A stretch of DNA of 64,000 nucleotides from NCBI RefSeq assembly GCF_017591435.1, contig NC_059296.1, forward strand, positions 13,402,938-13,466,937, written 5' to 3'. A program made the translations under genes and the position numbers. The notes beneath the pieces were generated by a model, which was not told the DNA's origin, ran no database searches, and saw only the letters and a list, made by a program, of their open reading frames with translations. Each line of letters opens with the position of its first letter. Position 1 is the stretch's first letter. The DNA comes from Portunus trituberculatus (Eukaryota; Arthropoda; Malacostraca; Decapoda; Portunidae). This document shows, in pieces, positions 1 to 11,627 of the stretch.

Positions 1-480
1 ATAATGCATATAATTACACTGCTCTGTATGAAGCCGGTGTGGCCTCGCGTTCGGTACAGGGCGTGGCTAACACAGCATTAGACAGCAGTGCAGGTTTTTC
101 AATGAACACTAAATTGTTTCTGTCCCTTAGATAATTCCTTTTGGGTGATGTTCTTCATCAAATAAAGTGTATGCATTGTTTTGATAATAGGTACAAAACC
201 ACGAATTGTGTGACATTGCAAACACAGGAGCAAAAAAGTAGAACGCTGGACCAAGAACTTTTTAAAACGTCGTCACACCGCCAAACGAGACTCACAAAGG
301 CACATAGTGTGCATAAAATACAAAATAATAGCCAAAAGTAAACTGCAAGCATGAATTAAGATACAGACATGTCGAAGGATGCCCTGATGATTCCACCACG
401 CCCTCAGCATAAGCCATCACGCCACGCTGCACTCAATACTGAAGGAGACAGATGTTTCCTCGCGCTACGTTCAGCTGACA
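1..480. other. Unique sequence, no gene recognised
   Basis: Non-repetitive sequence with only short open frames (under 70 codons) on both strands. None has a recognisable domain or a convincing splice-bounded exon. I see no RNA gene here. Confidence 0.5.
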
Positions 481-504
481 GTGACCACTAAGCGTGACTG
501 CCAA

Positions 505-775
505 CTACCAGCCACCACCAGTCCCAGCCAACCACTCCAGCCACCCACCAGCCTCCACCAGCCACTACAGCCACCCACTAACCAACCACTCCAGCCTCCA
601 CCAGCCAACAACTCCAGCCACCCAACAGCCAACCACTGCAATCACTCCACCAACCAACTGCTCCAGTCACCTACTAACTGCTACCACCCCCAGCCAGCCT
701 CAGCCTCCACCAGCACACCAGCACAACCACTTCAGCCACCCACCAGCCTCCACCAGCCGCAGCCAGCCACCACAA
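505..775. repeat. Degenerate CCA-rich minisatellite
   Basis: A C/A-rich stretch built from recurring CCAACCACTCCAGCC and CCACCAGCCTCCACCAG blocks in irregular order. It gives Pro/Thr/Gln-rich open frames in two plus-strand frames at once, which argues that those frames come from the repeat and are not a protein. The unit is roughly 30-40 bp but too degraded to fix. Confidence 0.6.
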
Positions 776-1864
776 GTCACCCTTGCCAGCCGCCATCCTT
801 CCCACGTCTGCCAGGACCTTGGACGGTTTGCTTCATCCTTAACATCATTCATCACCCATCAGTGAGGACACATGCCGCAGGACACAGCCTCGTTACGAGA
901 ATGCCTCACCCTTCTCAAAGCCCCCTCCATCTTGACATGAACGACATAATGTTGCTGAGGGCGAGGACGTGGGTGGGAAAGAGAGGCTGGAGGCTGGAGG
1001 GGAGGAAGGTCTGTTGGCTGCGGGGGTGTTAACAAGGCCTTCACCTCATCCCTGCTGGCTTTACTTTATGTGTGGATTCACTTATTTACTTCGTTTATCT
1101 ATTCTCAGTGTCTTAATTTTCTCCGTCGCCATACTTGCTTCTTTGTCTTTTTGTTTCTTTTTGCTTAATTTTCGTTTTATTTTCATTATACTTTATTTTT
1201 AACCTTCCGTGTTTCCTTTAGTGTATGTATTTCATTATTTGATAATTACAATTGTTTTTTTTCTTTCATGTCCACAGATTCATCTTACCATCACCTGCAG
1301 CGGCCACACGTTGCTCACGCCTTCATTTCATCTCCCCTGTCAGTCAAGATCAAGGTCAAGATCTCGCAGGTAAGATATTGCTTGACCCCTGCTGGCCACT
1401 GCTGCTGCTTTCAGTACGTGCCACAGCCAAGAGGGAAGAGTGCAGCCATTATGAAAGTGTACCAAGCATTGTACGGTTAGGTATGCGGCAATACTGACAA
1501 TGCATGACGTCTGAAAAGTCAACCGAAAAGAGCAATGCACGATCACAAACAGCTGAATGACCAAGAATGAAAAAGAAATAAAAAAAAACGCCAATGGAGA
1601 ACAGAAACAGAAAAAAAATGTGTCAGAGAAAAGGACAAAGGAAAGACGGAAAGAAGCACCACTGAAGGATGATAAAAGACAAGAAAAGAAAACATGAAAA
1701 GGGTATAAGAAAAAAAAGCACGATGACAAAGAGAGAAATGAAAAAGAGCCATGACAAAGGACAAGAAAAAAAGGCAAAAAACACTTTGAAAAGGACAGGA
1801 AGAGAAAAGGAATAAAACAAAGAAAGGACGAAAAGAAATGGAAAAAAAACCATGAGAAAAAATC

Positions 1865-1868
<4 letters not shown>
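776..1868. other. Unique, partly A/T-skewed sequence, no gene recognised
   Basis: Contains a T-rich run (about 1080-1260) and an A-rich run (about 1550-1860). Open frames in both are compositional. No splice-supported exon or domain was seen. Confidence 0.45.

Positions 1869-1904
<36 letters not shown>
1869..1904. repeat. (AG)18 microsatellite
   Basis: Uninterrupted AG dinucleotide array at the end of an A-rich tract. Confidence 0.95.
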
Positions 1905-1908
<4 letters not shown>

Positions 1909-2012
1909 AAACCCTACAATAACAACACCTTTAAATCTCATAATTCAGATGAGACTCAACTTGACACGACGCTATTTCCGCCACGGCCCTATACTAACAT
2001 ACTAACCCAAAA

Positions 2013-2127
2013 GCCTCCTCCTTCTCCACCTCCTCCTCCTCCTACTCCTCCTCCTCCTCCTCCTCCACCACCACCTTCTCCTTCTCCACCTCCTCCTCCT
2101 CCACCTCCTCCTTCTCCTCTTCCTCCT
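2013..2127. repeat. (CCT)n imperfect array
   Basis: Imperfect CCT/CTC trinucleotide array with interspersed CCA and CTT units. It is a strong purine/pyrimidine strand-asymmetric tract. Confidence 0.9.
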
Positions 2128-2365
2128 CGCTATTGTGTAGAAGGAAATAGGGATTTACAGGAGCGTCTGATCCACTTCCTGAACCTGAGTGTCAAAGGCG
2201 AGGCTGCTTCAGAAAGAGTGGAAGGAAGACACAGGAGAATCGAGGGTCACGGAAGGTGGAAGTTGAAAGAAGCAGGACTAAAGAAAACGGAAGCAAAAAT
2301 TGGAAGGGTTCATCTATGTTGCCGAGGGAGTTCAAGTGAAGCTTCGGAAAAGAAAGGCTTCATTT

Positions 2366-2570
2366 CTCTTGTGTTGTATTGTGTTGTGTTGTGATGTGTT
2401 GTGTTGTATTGTTGCATGGTCTGGAGCTTGGTGAAAAGACGAGAGGGAGCTGCTTCATGAGTGTTGCAAAGGGAAAGTGTAGTGAAACGTAGATGAAAGA
2501 AAACAGCTCGAGTTGTGTTGTGTATTGTTGCGTTGTGGTGTGGTGTGGTATGGTGCGGTGTTGCGGGACT
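2366..2570. repeat. TGTTG/TGTGG pentanucleotide-like tracts
   Basis: Two G/T-rich patches (about 2366-2413 and 2513-2570) are made of TGTTG, TGTGT and GGTGT pentamers, separated by unique sequence. Both patches follow near-identical contexts: gcttcggaaa or gaaagaaaac before, and gagggagctgcttca or gagagcctgcttca after. This suggests an old ~150-bp duplication. Confidence 0.5.
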
Positions 2571-3533
2571 GTATCTGGTGAAGCTTGGTGGAGATGAGGA
2601 GAGCCTGCTTCAATTCTGATGCATGAGAAAGCAGCCAGTAGTGAAACCCAGATGAAAGAGATCTTCAGTTCTATCGGGAAGTCAAACAAGGCAACTACAT
2701 CTTCAGTGGAAAAAAAAAAAAAAAAATCTCAGTGAAAACGCAAGAAAAAAAAATCTTTGAATTCTCAGACTTTTCCTGTCTTCATTATTTTTGCTCTTTT
2801 TTTTCACGCGCATCAGCAAGCATGTGAACATTAAATTATATGTTTGTGTACTTTATTTGTACTTTTTTCTTTTTCCTATTTGTGATTTACAGTGCTAGAT
2901 AAAATGAATGAAGGGAAGTCGGTGTTTATCACTACAAAAGTTAATATACATGATAATATTACACAAAAGTTGATATATAACTTTTCTCTTTGCACAATAA
3001 ATTCATAAAGAAAAAAAGCAACTCCCAAAAAACTGAATCATAAACCATTACCAGTAACTGAAGGATCAATGAACTGGTTGATAAATAATGGTGAAATAAG
3101 CCCAAAATAGCACAAATTCTGGTCGTTGAGGTAATGCGATGTGTCCCTCTCCTGAAGCATTGCACATCAAAGCAGGGAAGGAAAACACGGGGTCTGTCCC
3201 ACGCGTGATTAACTTCTGAAGGGAGATGGATGCGTGAAGGAACTAATTAACTCTCCCGATACGATGAGAGCTTGAATACTGTACTGACTCGAGCATTCTT
3301 GACGCAGAGAGAGAGAGTGTCTGGTGGCGGTGGAAGAGGTGGTGGTGGAATACAGTTATGTTAAAAAATCGAGAAATGCCACAATAATTTCCACTTAGTT
3401 TTGTGTCTTCTTGCAATCTTAATTAAGTGAACTGCTGACACCTCAACTTGTAACAGAAAAAGACGAATACTGTGAAAATGACAGCGACAGGTTCCTTCTG
3501 ATTACTCACCTCCTATACTTGTAGGGATTTTGC
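2571..3533. other. Unique sequence, no gene recognised
   Basis: A/T-rich non-repetitive DNA with a short A-run at about 2710. No exon, RNA gene or mobile element was recognised. Confidence 0.4.
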
Positions 3534-3600
3534 ATTTGAAGTGGGCCTTTTTTTTATTTTCTGTCGCCCTCGGCTAGTTTCCCTCTTGCATAAAAAAATA
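3534..3600 (+). mobile_element. 3' tail fragment of a non-LTR retrotransposon
   Basis: Matches, in the sense orientation, the tail of the retrotransposon remnant at 23637-23890 and the fragment at 9794-9875. All share a G/CGGGCCTTTTTT-type block, then a GTYGCCC(T/G)(C/T)GGC(T/C)AGT block, then CCTCTTGCATAAAAAA. Only the last ~65 bp are present, as expected for a 5'-truncated copy. I recall the tail as common in decapod transcripts; that is memory, not a search. Confidence 0.6.
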
Positions 3601-4163
3601 CATCTTTTATATACAACAACTGGACTTACAGAGAGGTCTTGTAACTAAATCAGATCGTTATGTATGAAAAATCGCTCAGTAATACGCATCTAAACATCGG
3701 TCATTCTGCATTCACTGACTTTCATATACATTTAAGAGTAGAATTATTTCATCATATACAGTAGTTGTTCGGAAGGCTCTGATAGTTCGTTCCATTCACC
3801 TCCTATGACGATGAAAGAGTTCGTTAAAGGCGAGGGAGCTTGTAGGTGTGTATGTGTGTAAAAGGCGTACACAAATTACAAAGTTAAAAAATGTTATAGA
3901 AAGAAAAAAAAAAACATGCAGGTGATACTCGAACAAGAAAGAGATCGCACTAGTCAGCCAGCACAGTTTAGTCCATTATTGTGTGTTTTCATTGTTTTGT
4001 CTCCTTTTTTTCCAGCCTCGCCAAATTACTACCTCTGATGCTACGTGCGTTATTCCCGTGAGCCGAGACGAAAATAAAACCACGAAGAGCAACTAAATTA
4101 ACCAACTTTTTTTTTTACAGAGTTTCCTGTTATAATTATGTTTTTAAGGCCAACATACCGAGT

Positions 4164-4166
<3 letters not shown>
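3601..4166. other. Unique sequence, no gene recognised
   Basis: Ordinary A/T-rich sequence with no supported feature. Confidence 0.4.

Positions 4167-4212
<46 letters not shown>
4167..4212. repeat. (CT)23 microsatellite
   Basis: Uninterrupted CT array. Confidence 0.95.
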
Positions 4213-4215
<3 letters not shown>

Positions 4216-4568
4216 AATCAACTAGCTAAAACAACTGTAAGAATCCGTCGTTTAAAGTAAAGAGAACACACACACACAATATATTCAAATCCATACTTCA
4301 CTTATATATTTCACTTCCATTTAACTAAGACTGTACACTACACCCTGCTCACTGTCAACATGTGGAAGTACTCAACAATATGCACGCCCAGAGTCGCCCT
4401 TGTATAATGGGTAAGTGGCCCGCCGCACCTGGACCCAAGCCTACAGGTGGTGGCCAGGACACTGTCAACACGAGGACACGAGGGAAACCTGCTTCTCATT
4501 ACCATCCCTGACATAATCTCTCCTGCCTCACGTGTAAACAATATCAGTCTCTCTCAGTCTCGCAGTCG

Positions 4569-4675
<107 letters not shown>

Positions 4676-5051
4676 TCAACTTCCATCTTGCATCATTATG
4701 GACATACATATACAATTTCTCTGTTGCCATTCTATCAACTAAAAATTGCTTTCCTGTTCCTCTATTGACTTCCTTTTTTCAATGCCTCACTGCACCAGCA
4801 ATTCACTACATTCAACAGCTATCAAAATGCACGTTCATAGCAAAAGTCAAGAGAGGTAACGAGAGGCTGCCGTGGATGTAAATTAACCTAGCCTAACCTA
4901 ACATAACCCAACATTCGAGAGTTCCAGCAATACGTCCCTTCTGAAAGACTGAAGAGAACAGAAACAATCACACTTACCACACCCGTATAAAACAACATGT
5001 GAACCATACAGAAAACGGTTGGAAATACGCCGGAAAACTAGTAAATTGCAG

Positions 5052-5055
<4 letters not shown>

Positions 5056-5127
<72 letters not shown>

Positions 5128-5158
5128 TCTTCTTCTTCTTCTTCATCTTCTTCTTCTT
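5056..5158. repeat. Compound (CT)n-(TTC)n microsatellite
   Basis: A CT dinucleotide array passes directly into a TTC trinucleotide array at about 5123, with one ATC interruption. The whole tract is homopyrimidine. Confidence 0.95.
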
Positions 5159-5639
5159 GCGGAATAAAAGCTTCCCATAATTTATATCCTTTGCTATCTG
5201 TCTTCTTCGATCATTCAGTCTAGAAAATCGTCGAAAAGATCATAGAATACTAACAATTGGCGACTCTTTCTCCTCTCCTTGTGATGGAAACTCCCTTATC
5301 GATCAGTATTTGCATCCCTAATCATTTATCTTCTTCCGTCGTATTCCAAGTGTCAGGAACCGGTGTCAATTACAAGACATGTCCATTTATATTTGTCAGT
5401 TGTATCTTCTCCACCACCCCTTCGCTATTCACAATGATCTGTCTAGCAACGCACAGAACACAGGCTTTGGTATAAGGTTCACATTCTCAAACGTTTAAGC
5501 ATCTTTTCTTCACTGCTTTTACAGACTCTAGTGGGAATTATCGATGTTTAAAGATGTTTCCGTGACATTAATTCTTCCGTGGCATTAATACTGGAGAAAA
5601 CACGCATGAGAACTACACCAGTGATTTATATCCTTCAAA

Positions 5640-5850
5640 AACAATTACTTATTTAGCCCCAATTTGCTAAGAGAAATTAGGTTAGGTTAATGTACTTTCG
5701 GTCATATTATGTTAGGTTAAGTTATATTTAGTTAGGTTACGTGATTTTAAGTTTTATAGATTAGATTATCACATTACTTAAGGTTTCGTTAGGTTATTTT
5801 GTTAGTCAAAGTTAGATTAGGTTTTGTTAGGTAAAGTCAGGTTACATACG
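5640..5850. repeat. Degenerate TTAGG-like tract
   Basis: Recurrent AGGTTA, GTTAGGTTA and derivatives over about 200 bp, such as TTAGGTTAGGTT-type stretches broken by AAGTT and ATATT. TTAGG is the ancestral arthropod telomere repeat. This looks like a decayed interstitial array, or a related AGGTTA satellite, and not a telomere. Confidence 0.6.
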
Positions 5851-6261
5851 TTCAGTTACTTACACACACTCTTTTCCTCTCCTACTTCCACATGCGAGCA
5901 CAGAGAAAAGCAAAGACATGGCAGAAGAGAAGAAGAAGAACGGCACCAGAAAGAAGCAGCGAGCCTTCCTGTCCCCTCCTCCCCTGCACCCCTCAGAAGC
6001 ACCTCCCGAGGCCACGAAGAGGAGGGAAGGAGGGAACTTTCCACCTCACCCGCCGAACTGAATGGAGGAGGAGGAGAAAGTGAAGAAGGAGAGAGAAGAG
6101 AGGGAAGAAATGTGGTGAAGGAAAGGGTAAGGGATGACAGGGATGAATAAGGAGGGTGGTGTGGAGAGGAAGGTGCCGGAGGAGATGTGGCTGCTGGCGG
6201 AGGAGCGAGAGAGGAGAAAGGGCCACTGGAGCTTCGGCTTTGTGAGATAGAGAGGCTTACT

Positions 6262-6263
<2 letters not shown>

Positions 6264-6292
<29 letters not shown>
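6264..6292. repeat. (GA)14 microsatellite
   Basis: Short pure GA array following a purine-rich region (5890-6240) with GAGGAA-type degenerate repeats. Confidence 0.9.
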
Positions 6293-6429
6293 GCTGGGTA
6301 CACTTCAAGGAGAGCAGTAAATGGACAACATAAAAAGACAAGATAGGTAGTAGAAAGGTAGACAAGACGGATAGAAGAGGACGGGAAGGATGTGAGAGTC
6401 TGAGTACAATACAATACAATATATGAGTC

Positions 6430-7050
6430 ATACAACTCTATAGAGGCTATATTCTAGTCCAGCAATTAGATACGCGAATGGTGTGAGGCTATAAGTTCCA
6501 AGTTAAAAAAAAATCATCTATAATATGAACGATGCAAGTCACTTTGGGTGTAGAAGAGGATTGGAAAAGAGTTACATAGAAAACCAAACACATAATGCCA
6601 CCTCCACATCTTCTAAGCTTATTACCAGTTTCACAGTGTCTGATTTGTTCGAAAACTTACCAACAAGGGAAACATTTGGGTTGGATAGCGTACAAAACAA
6701 CTAAGGAATTGACCCTTTAACCTAATTAGTTCCTTTTTATGCACTCGTAAACGAAAAGCAACAACCAAAGTTAATTGTTGCACTCGATCACGGCTTGAGT
6801 GCTTTTGTTGGGTACCTAGCAAACGAAAACGAATGACTGTGGAACTGGTATTTAGTCACGGTCGCTCACGTATCCAACAGCCACGCTTCTCAATTGAAGA
6901 GGAGCACATAAGCGAGTAAGAAAATGCGTGACTCACCAACCGCTACCTAATCAGGGCGTAATTATCACTAGAATCTTAATGAATTTTTGTTGATCTCTTT
7001 TAATGTGTTCTACCAATACAAATTCCTCCTTATTATCTTCTTTATCTTCT
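6430..7050. other. Unique sequence, no gene recognised
   Basis: Non-repetitive; short open frames only. No supported feature. Confidence 0.4.
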
Positions 7051-7051
7051 C

Positions 7052-7146
7052 TTCTTCCTCCTCCTCCTCCTCCTCCTCCTCCTCCTCCTCCTCCTCCTCC
7101 TCCTCCTCCTCCTCCTTATCCTCCTCCTCTTTCTCCTCCTTCTCAT
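7052..7146. repeat. (TCC)n microsatellite
   Basis: About 60 bp of pure TCC then imperfect TCC/TTC units. The overlapping Pro and Ser frames are artefacts. Confidence 0.93.
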
Positions 7147-7519
7147 TTATGCTGTTCTATTTATCCCAATGCATGTCAGTCGGTACGTATAGTCATCACA
7201 ACCAGCCTGATCAGGACCAAGAAATCTGCTGCAGTTTGTTTTTCCTTTGCGTTCCTTTCTGTTTCTCATTTTCCTCTCTCTTTCACATGACACCCTTTTC
7301 TATTTTTCTTTTTCTTTCTTTACAAATACACAGATCCAAAAAAAAAGACACATGAATCAAGAGAAACACTAAAGAAAACGATGAAAGAAAAGGAAGAACA
7401 TGAGAAAGAAAAGAAAAGAACAAGGATACGGAAACATTTTTTTCTTTTGACACATACACAGGTGAGAGAAACAACAGGCCAAACAAAACAAACGGAACAC
7501 TAAACACTAACGATAACAG

Positions 7520-7615
7520 AGGGGGGAAGAGGACGAGGAGTACGAGAAGGAGGAGGAGGACGAGGACGAGGAAGAGGAGGAGGAGGAGGACAAGCACGAG
7601 GAGGAGGAAAAGATA
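7520..7615. repeat. Imperfect (GGA/CGA)n tract
   Basis: Purine-rich GGA repeats with CGA and AGA interruptions. It begins a long purine-rich run that continues with A-rich sequence to about 8240. Confidence 0.8.
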
Positions 7616-8245
7616 AAAGAACAAGGAAAGAAACTAAAGAATTGTGAGGTAAAAAAAAAAAAAGAAAGTAAAAGAGAGACACAATAAAATGAAGCAACCA
7701 ATCATTGAAGAATTGCGAGGCGAGAAAAAAGAAAAATAAAAAAAAGGAAGACAAAAAAACGAAAGCAACAAAACATTCACAAACAAAAATATAACACAAA
7801 CAAAACAAAACAAAAAAAAAAAAAAAAAAAAAAAACCACACCAAAAAAACAAAACAAGCAAGCAAGTAAGCAAGCAAGAAAAATAAAACGAAACACGTTG
7901 AAAAGAAAAGAAAAGAAACGAATGAGGTGGAAAAAAAAAAGAAGATACACCTTAGGTCGGAGAGAATTATGTGAGGTTACAAAGGAGAACAGAGATGAAG
8001 GAGACAGTGTTTTACGTACAGATGAGGCAAGAGGGAGAGATAGAATGAGAGGGATCGAGAGCCCTATCCATCAAAACGAGGGTGAGAGGCTGTCGAAGAA
8101 AGAGAGAGCACTGCCTGCGAGAGGGAGAGGAAGAGGAGGAAGACAGAAGAAGAGAGAAAAGGAGAGAAACGAGAAGGGTGATGATGAAGAGTGTGAGAAA
8201 GAAAGATGATGTGTAAAGAGGAAGAAGAGTTACAGCGATAAGACG

Positions 8246-8309
8246 ACAAGGAGGAGGAGGTGGTGGTGGTGGTGGTGGTGGTGGTGGTGGTCGTGGTGGT
8301 AGTAGTGAG
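8246..8309. repeat. (GGA)n-(GGT)n compound
   Basis: A short GGA array joins about 14 GGT units, then degrades through GTA. Confidence 0.9.
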
Positions 8310-8414
8310 GAAGAGTGCAAGGAGAAATTAATCGTAAAGAAAAACGCGAAGAGGAAGAGGAGGAGAAGAAGGAGGGAACGATGACGGAGACGAATACAAA
8401 GACGAAGACAAAGG

Positions 8415-8696
8415 CGAAGAAGAAGAAGAAGAAGAAGAAGAAGAAGAAGAAGAAGAAGAAGAAGAAGAAGAAGAAGAAGAAGAAGAAGAAGAAGAAGAAG
8501 AAGAAGAAGAAGAAGAAGAAGAAGAAGAAGAAGAAGAAGAAGAAGAAGAAGAAGAAGAAGAAGAAGAAGAAGAAGAAGAAGAAGAAGAAGAAGAAGAAGA
8601 AGAAGAAGAAGAAGAAGAAAAAGAAGAAGAAGAAGAAGAAGAAGAAGAAGAAGAAGAAGAAGAAGAAGAAGAAGAAGAAGAAGAAGAAAAGAAAAA
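8415..8696. repeat. (GAA)n array of about 92 units
   Basis: About 280 bp of GAA with a single internal slip near 8619 (GAAAAA) and another at the end. It encodes Lys on the plus strand and Phe or Ser on the other; none is a gene. Long GAA tracts are known to form triplex and sticky DNA. Confidence 0.97.
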
Positions 8697-8721
8697 GATG
8701 ATGATGATGATGATGATGATG
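8697..8721. repeat. (GAT)8 abutting the GAA array
   Basis: A clean GAT array directly adjoining the GAA tract, consistent with replacement of one trinucleotide by another at the array edge. Confidence 0.9.
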
Positions 8722-8875
8722 CAAACCAAATATGATTTACCTTAAAACTTATCCAAAAACATCTACTGAATAACTACTAAACAACTTTTTTTGATATACA
8801 TATTTTTTTCCTTTATTAATTTATTCACTAGCTAGTTCTACAATGAAAAATATAAACGCTCTCCTTCTTGCCCCG

Positions 8876-8937
8876 CTGCTCCTCCTCCTCCTCCTCCTCC
8901 TCCTCCTCCTCCTCCTCCTCCTCCTCCTCCTCCTCTT
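8876..8937. repeat. (TCC)20 microsatellite
   Basis: Pure TCC array followed by about 200 bp of pyrimidine-rich unique sequence. Confidence 0.93.
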
Positions 8938-9394
8938 CTCCTCGCTTCCTCTTCCATCTTACCCTTCGCAAACGCCACTCCTTCCTGGTTATCGTGTTAT
9001 CTTTCCCTCTTCATTCTACTTTGTTTGCCTTCCCTCCTTCACCGCCTCTCCATTTACCCTTCTCTGCCAATATCTGTCGTGTTTCTCCTCCTCCACCTCC
9101 TTCACTTCTTCCCCGCGTTTATTCTTATTTTCCTTCATTCTTTACCACGCACTGAAACCCACGCGCCATCTGCCACTATTTACAAGCAGACCTTTACTGT
9201 TTTCTGTCTTTGCTAATGTGAGCACTAGAAATTATTTACATAGATATACAGAAATGGGAGTTACTAACAGGGTTTTTCTTGTACAGGCAATGGAGCGACG
9301 TATGCGAGAAAGTGCATAGTATAATTTTACATATAAATTTGGTACTTATTCATAGGCATTGTCGTCAAGTACTGAAACATTAAAGTCTTCTGAT

Positions 9395-10010
9395 GTATTG
9401 ACAGTTAACACTACATAACATAACATGACATAACATCGCATAATTCTTATACTACACAGCTTAAAACAGGCCACACACACACCATATCCTACGTAGAAAA
9501 GGGAAAATTATCTAAAAATTAAAACTCAAATCTTCTGATATGATGAAGTTCACTTTACATAACATGCCATAACATAACATAACTCTTACACCGCAAAACT
9601 ATACAAAAGTCATCAGCATAAAAGCCTTCGTCAGAACAGAGAAATTAGTCTAGCAATAAAAGAGTAAAATCTTATTTGTTAGTAGCAATTAATACTACAT
9701 AACATAGCATAACATGACAGCGCATAACTTTCATAACACAAAAATGAAATATAAGAAAATAAAATAAGCTTCACACACCACACTCCAAATATTTCTTTTT
9801 TTTTTTATGCAAGAGGGAAACCAGGCAAGGGCAACAAAACATTAATAAACGGCCCACTTAAATTACAAGTTTCCTAATATATAGAAAAACTGTCACCAAA
9901 ATTCTCCCATGCACTGTCAGTTCACATCACAGAACACAGCATAACACAACACACCAAAAACCCACACCACGGAGCTTCACAGGCCAGACACACCACTCTA
10001 AAAATAGCCA
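9395..10010. repeat. Degenerate tandem repeat, unit about 144 bp, four copies
   Basis: ACATAACATAACAT-type blocks recur at about 9413, 9556, 9700 and 9930. Each is followed by ACAC-rich and TAGAAA-rich segments, and the blocks are preceded by GTTAACAC or GTTCAC. The first two intervals are 143-144 bp. The third is about 230 bp because it contains the ~85-bp retrotransposon tail at 9794-9875; removing it restores the period. Copies are too diverged for a recent array. Confidence 0.65.
9794..9875 (-). mobile_element. 3' tail fragment of a non-LTR retrotransposon
   Basis: On the minus strand this reads as the same tail family as 3534-3600: GTGGGCC block, then GTTGCCCTTGCCTGG, then CCCTCTTGCATAAAA and a poly-A-like end. 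It interrupts the third unit of the 144-bp repeat, so it appears to have inserted after that array formed. No coding part remains. Confidence 0.65.
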
Positions 10011-10267
10011 GGAGTTTATAGAAGTGGTCCAACTTGAGGTAATATTAAAAATTCCTGGGACACGAAGAAGACTTTTCCTCGTTAGTGGTTAGTGGAGACA
10101 GCCAGTTTAGGGTTACCGAGGCAAACTATCAAAATTGGCAAACTTACCCACCCTTACTTCTTGCCTTATACTGATCCTCACGCATCTTATATACGTCAAT
10201 ATATTTCATGGTGTTTTATTAGTTTTGTACGTGGCACGTTGGTGGAGGAAATAAGGAAGGGAAGGGA

Positions 10268-10269
<2 letters not shown>

Positions 10270-10314
<45 letters not shown>
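10270..10314. repeat. (GA)22 microsatellite, left half of an opposed pair
   Basis: Pure GA array, separated by only ~43 bp from the (TC)n array at 10358-10426. The two are reverse complements. Confidence 0.95.
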
Positions 10315-10316
<2 letters not shown>

Positions 10317-10355
10317 TTGTTCATATCCTAGTCGGCTTACATAACACATCTTTCC

Positions 10356-10357
<2 letters not shown>

Positions 10358-10426
<69 letters not shown>
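10358..10426. repeat. (TC)34 microsatellite, right half of an opposed pair
   Basis: Pure TC array, complementary to 10270-10314 and thus able in principle to form a long stem. Confidence 0.95.
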
Positions 10427-10429
<3 letters not shown>

Positions 10430-10689
10430 GGATTACCCTTCCCTTACCCTTCATTCATCCCTTCCTTCCTTTTCTCCCACCTTCCCTCTCGCCCTCCACC
10501 CTCCCCTCTCCCCTCCCATCCAACCGCTCCTGCCTCATGGACGTGCTGGAATATTGACCCCATAAATATTATCAAAGGAAAAGTAAGAGTTATGGGGAGA
10601 CATAAAGGAAAGGGAGACACATTGAGGTGCGGACGCGGCCAAGCATGAAAATTGAATGTCAAAAAAGTATGTGTGCTGTACATCGTCAG

Positions 10690-10830
10690 ATTACGGTGGT
10701 GGTGGTGGTGGTAGTAGGAGTAGGATGTTGTTGTTGTTGTTGTTGTTGCTTTGGTGGTAGTGTTGGTGGTGGTGGTTGCAGTGGTAGCAAGATGAGGAAG
10801 AAGAGGAGGAGGAGGAGGAGGAGGAGGAGT
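10690..10830. repeat. Cluster of GGT, TTG and GGA trinucleotide arrays
   Basis: Successive short arrays: GGT (about 10694-10712), TTG (about 10726-10748), GGT again, then GGA (about 10803-10829). They sit just ahead of the GTA/GTT complex. Confidence 0.85.
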
Positions 10831-10887
10831 TGTTGTTGACGTTGTTCTTGTCATTGTTGATATTGTTTTGTGTGGTAGTTCTAAAAA

Positions 10888-10920
10888 AATAGTAGTAGTA
10901 GTAATAGTTATAGAAATAGC

Positions 10921-10953
<33 letters not shown>

Positions 10954-11053
10954 TGTTGTTGTTGTTGTTGTTGTTGTTGTAGTAGTAGTAGTAGTTGTTG
11001 TTGTTGTTGTTGTTGTTGTTGTAGTAGTAGTAGTTGTTGTTGTTGTTGTTGTT

Positions 11054-11101
<48 letters not shown>

Positions 11102-11110
11102 ATAGTAGTG
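10888..11110. repeat. Block-alternating (GTA)n/(GTT)n array
   Basis: Blocks run GTA (to about 10951), GTT (to 10979), GTA (to 10994), GTT (to 11021), GTA (to 11033), GTT (to 11054), GTA (to 11100), then decay. Transitions are sharp, with homogeneous blocks on each side. Confidence 0.9.
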
Positions 11111-11423
11111 GTAGTAATAGTAGTAGTAACAGTGGTAATAAAAGTAGTAGTAACAGTGATAGTAATTGTAGTAGAAATAAGACGATGAATAGGAGGAGAA
11201 CTAGAGGAACAACGAGAGAATGACAACAACTAAAACAACAACAACAACAACATAAACCTAAGCTTGATAAGACAGTGTAGCTACAAACCAATAACCAGGA
11301 ACAGCACACCACCACAAACCAATTAGAACTACTCACAAAATAAAATAAAAAATAAGGAGGGGTGGGGATATGTGAAAACAGTAAAAACTTCTTACTCGCC
11401 CACTTCTGCTTCTGGCACCCACC

Positions 11424-11452
11424 CACACACACACACACACACATACACATAC
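11424..11452. repeat. Short (AC)n microsatellite
   Basis: AC array with one AT interruption. Confidence 0.85.
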
Positions 11453-11627
11453 CTGTTGGGGAGGATAAAGAGAAAACGGAAGAGGAGGAAAAACGTGCAT
11501 ATGTGTCTCTGGGAAAGAAAACGAATTTATAGAAAAGAATCACCAAGGAATTTTTCACCATACCAATACACAAAGAGAAATAAAGATGATATCGAGATAG
11601 CGTTAGCGTTTCATTCTGAGTGTTCGG

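Noticed and set aside
36..72. Similarity of GTGTGGCCTCGCGTTC to the SINE body
   Set aside because: Only about 13 bp agree and neighbouring SINE blocks are absent.
505..1032. A Pro/Thr/Gln-rich protein of 183 codons
   Set aside because: A second frame over the same DNA is equally open and equally biased, as expected from the CCA-rich minisatellite.
8315..8724. Long open frames reading poly-Lys (plus) and poly-Phe or poly-Ser (minus)
   Set aside because: Translations of the (GAA)n array; several frames are open at once.
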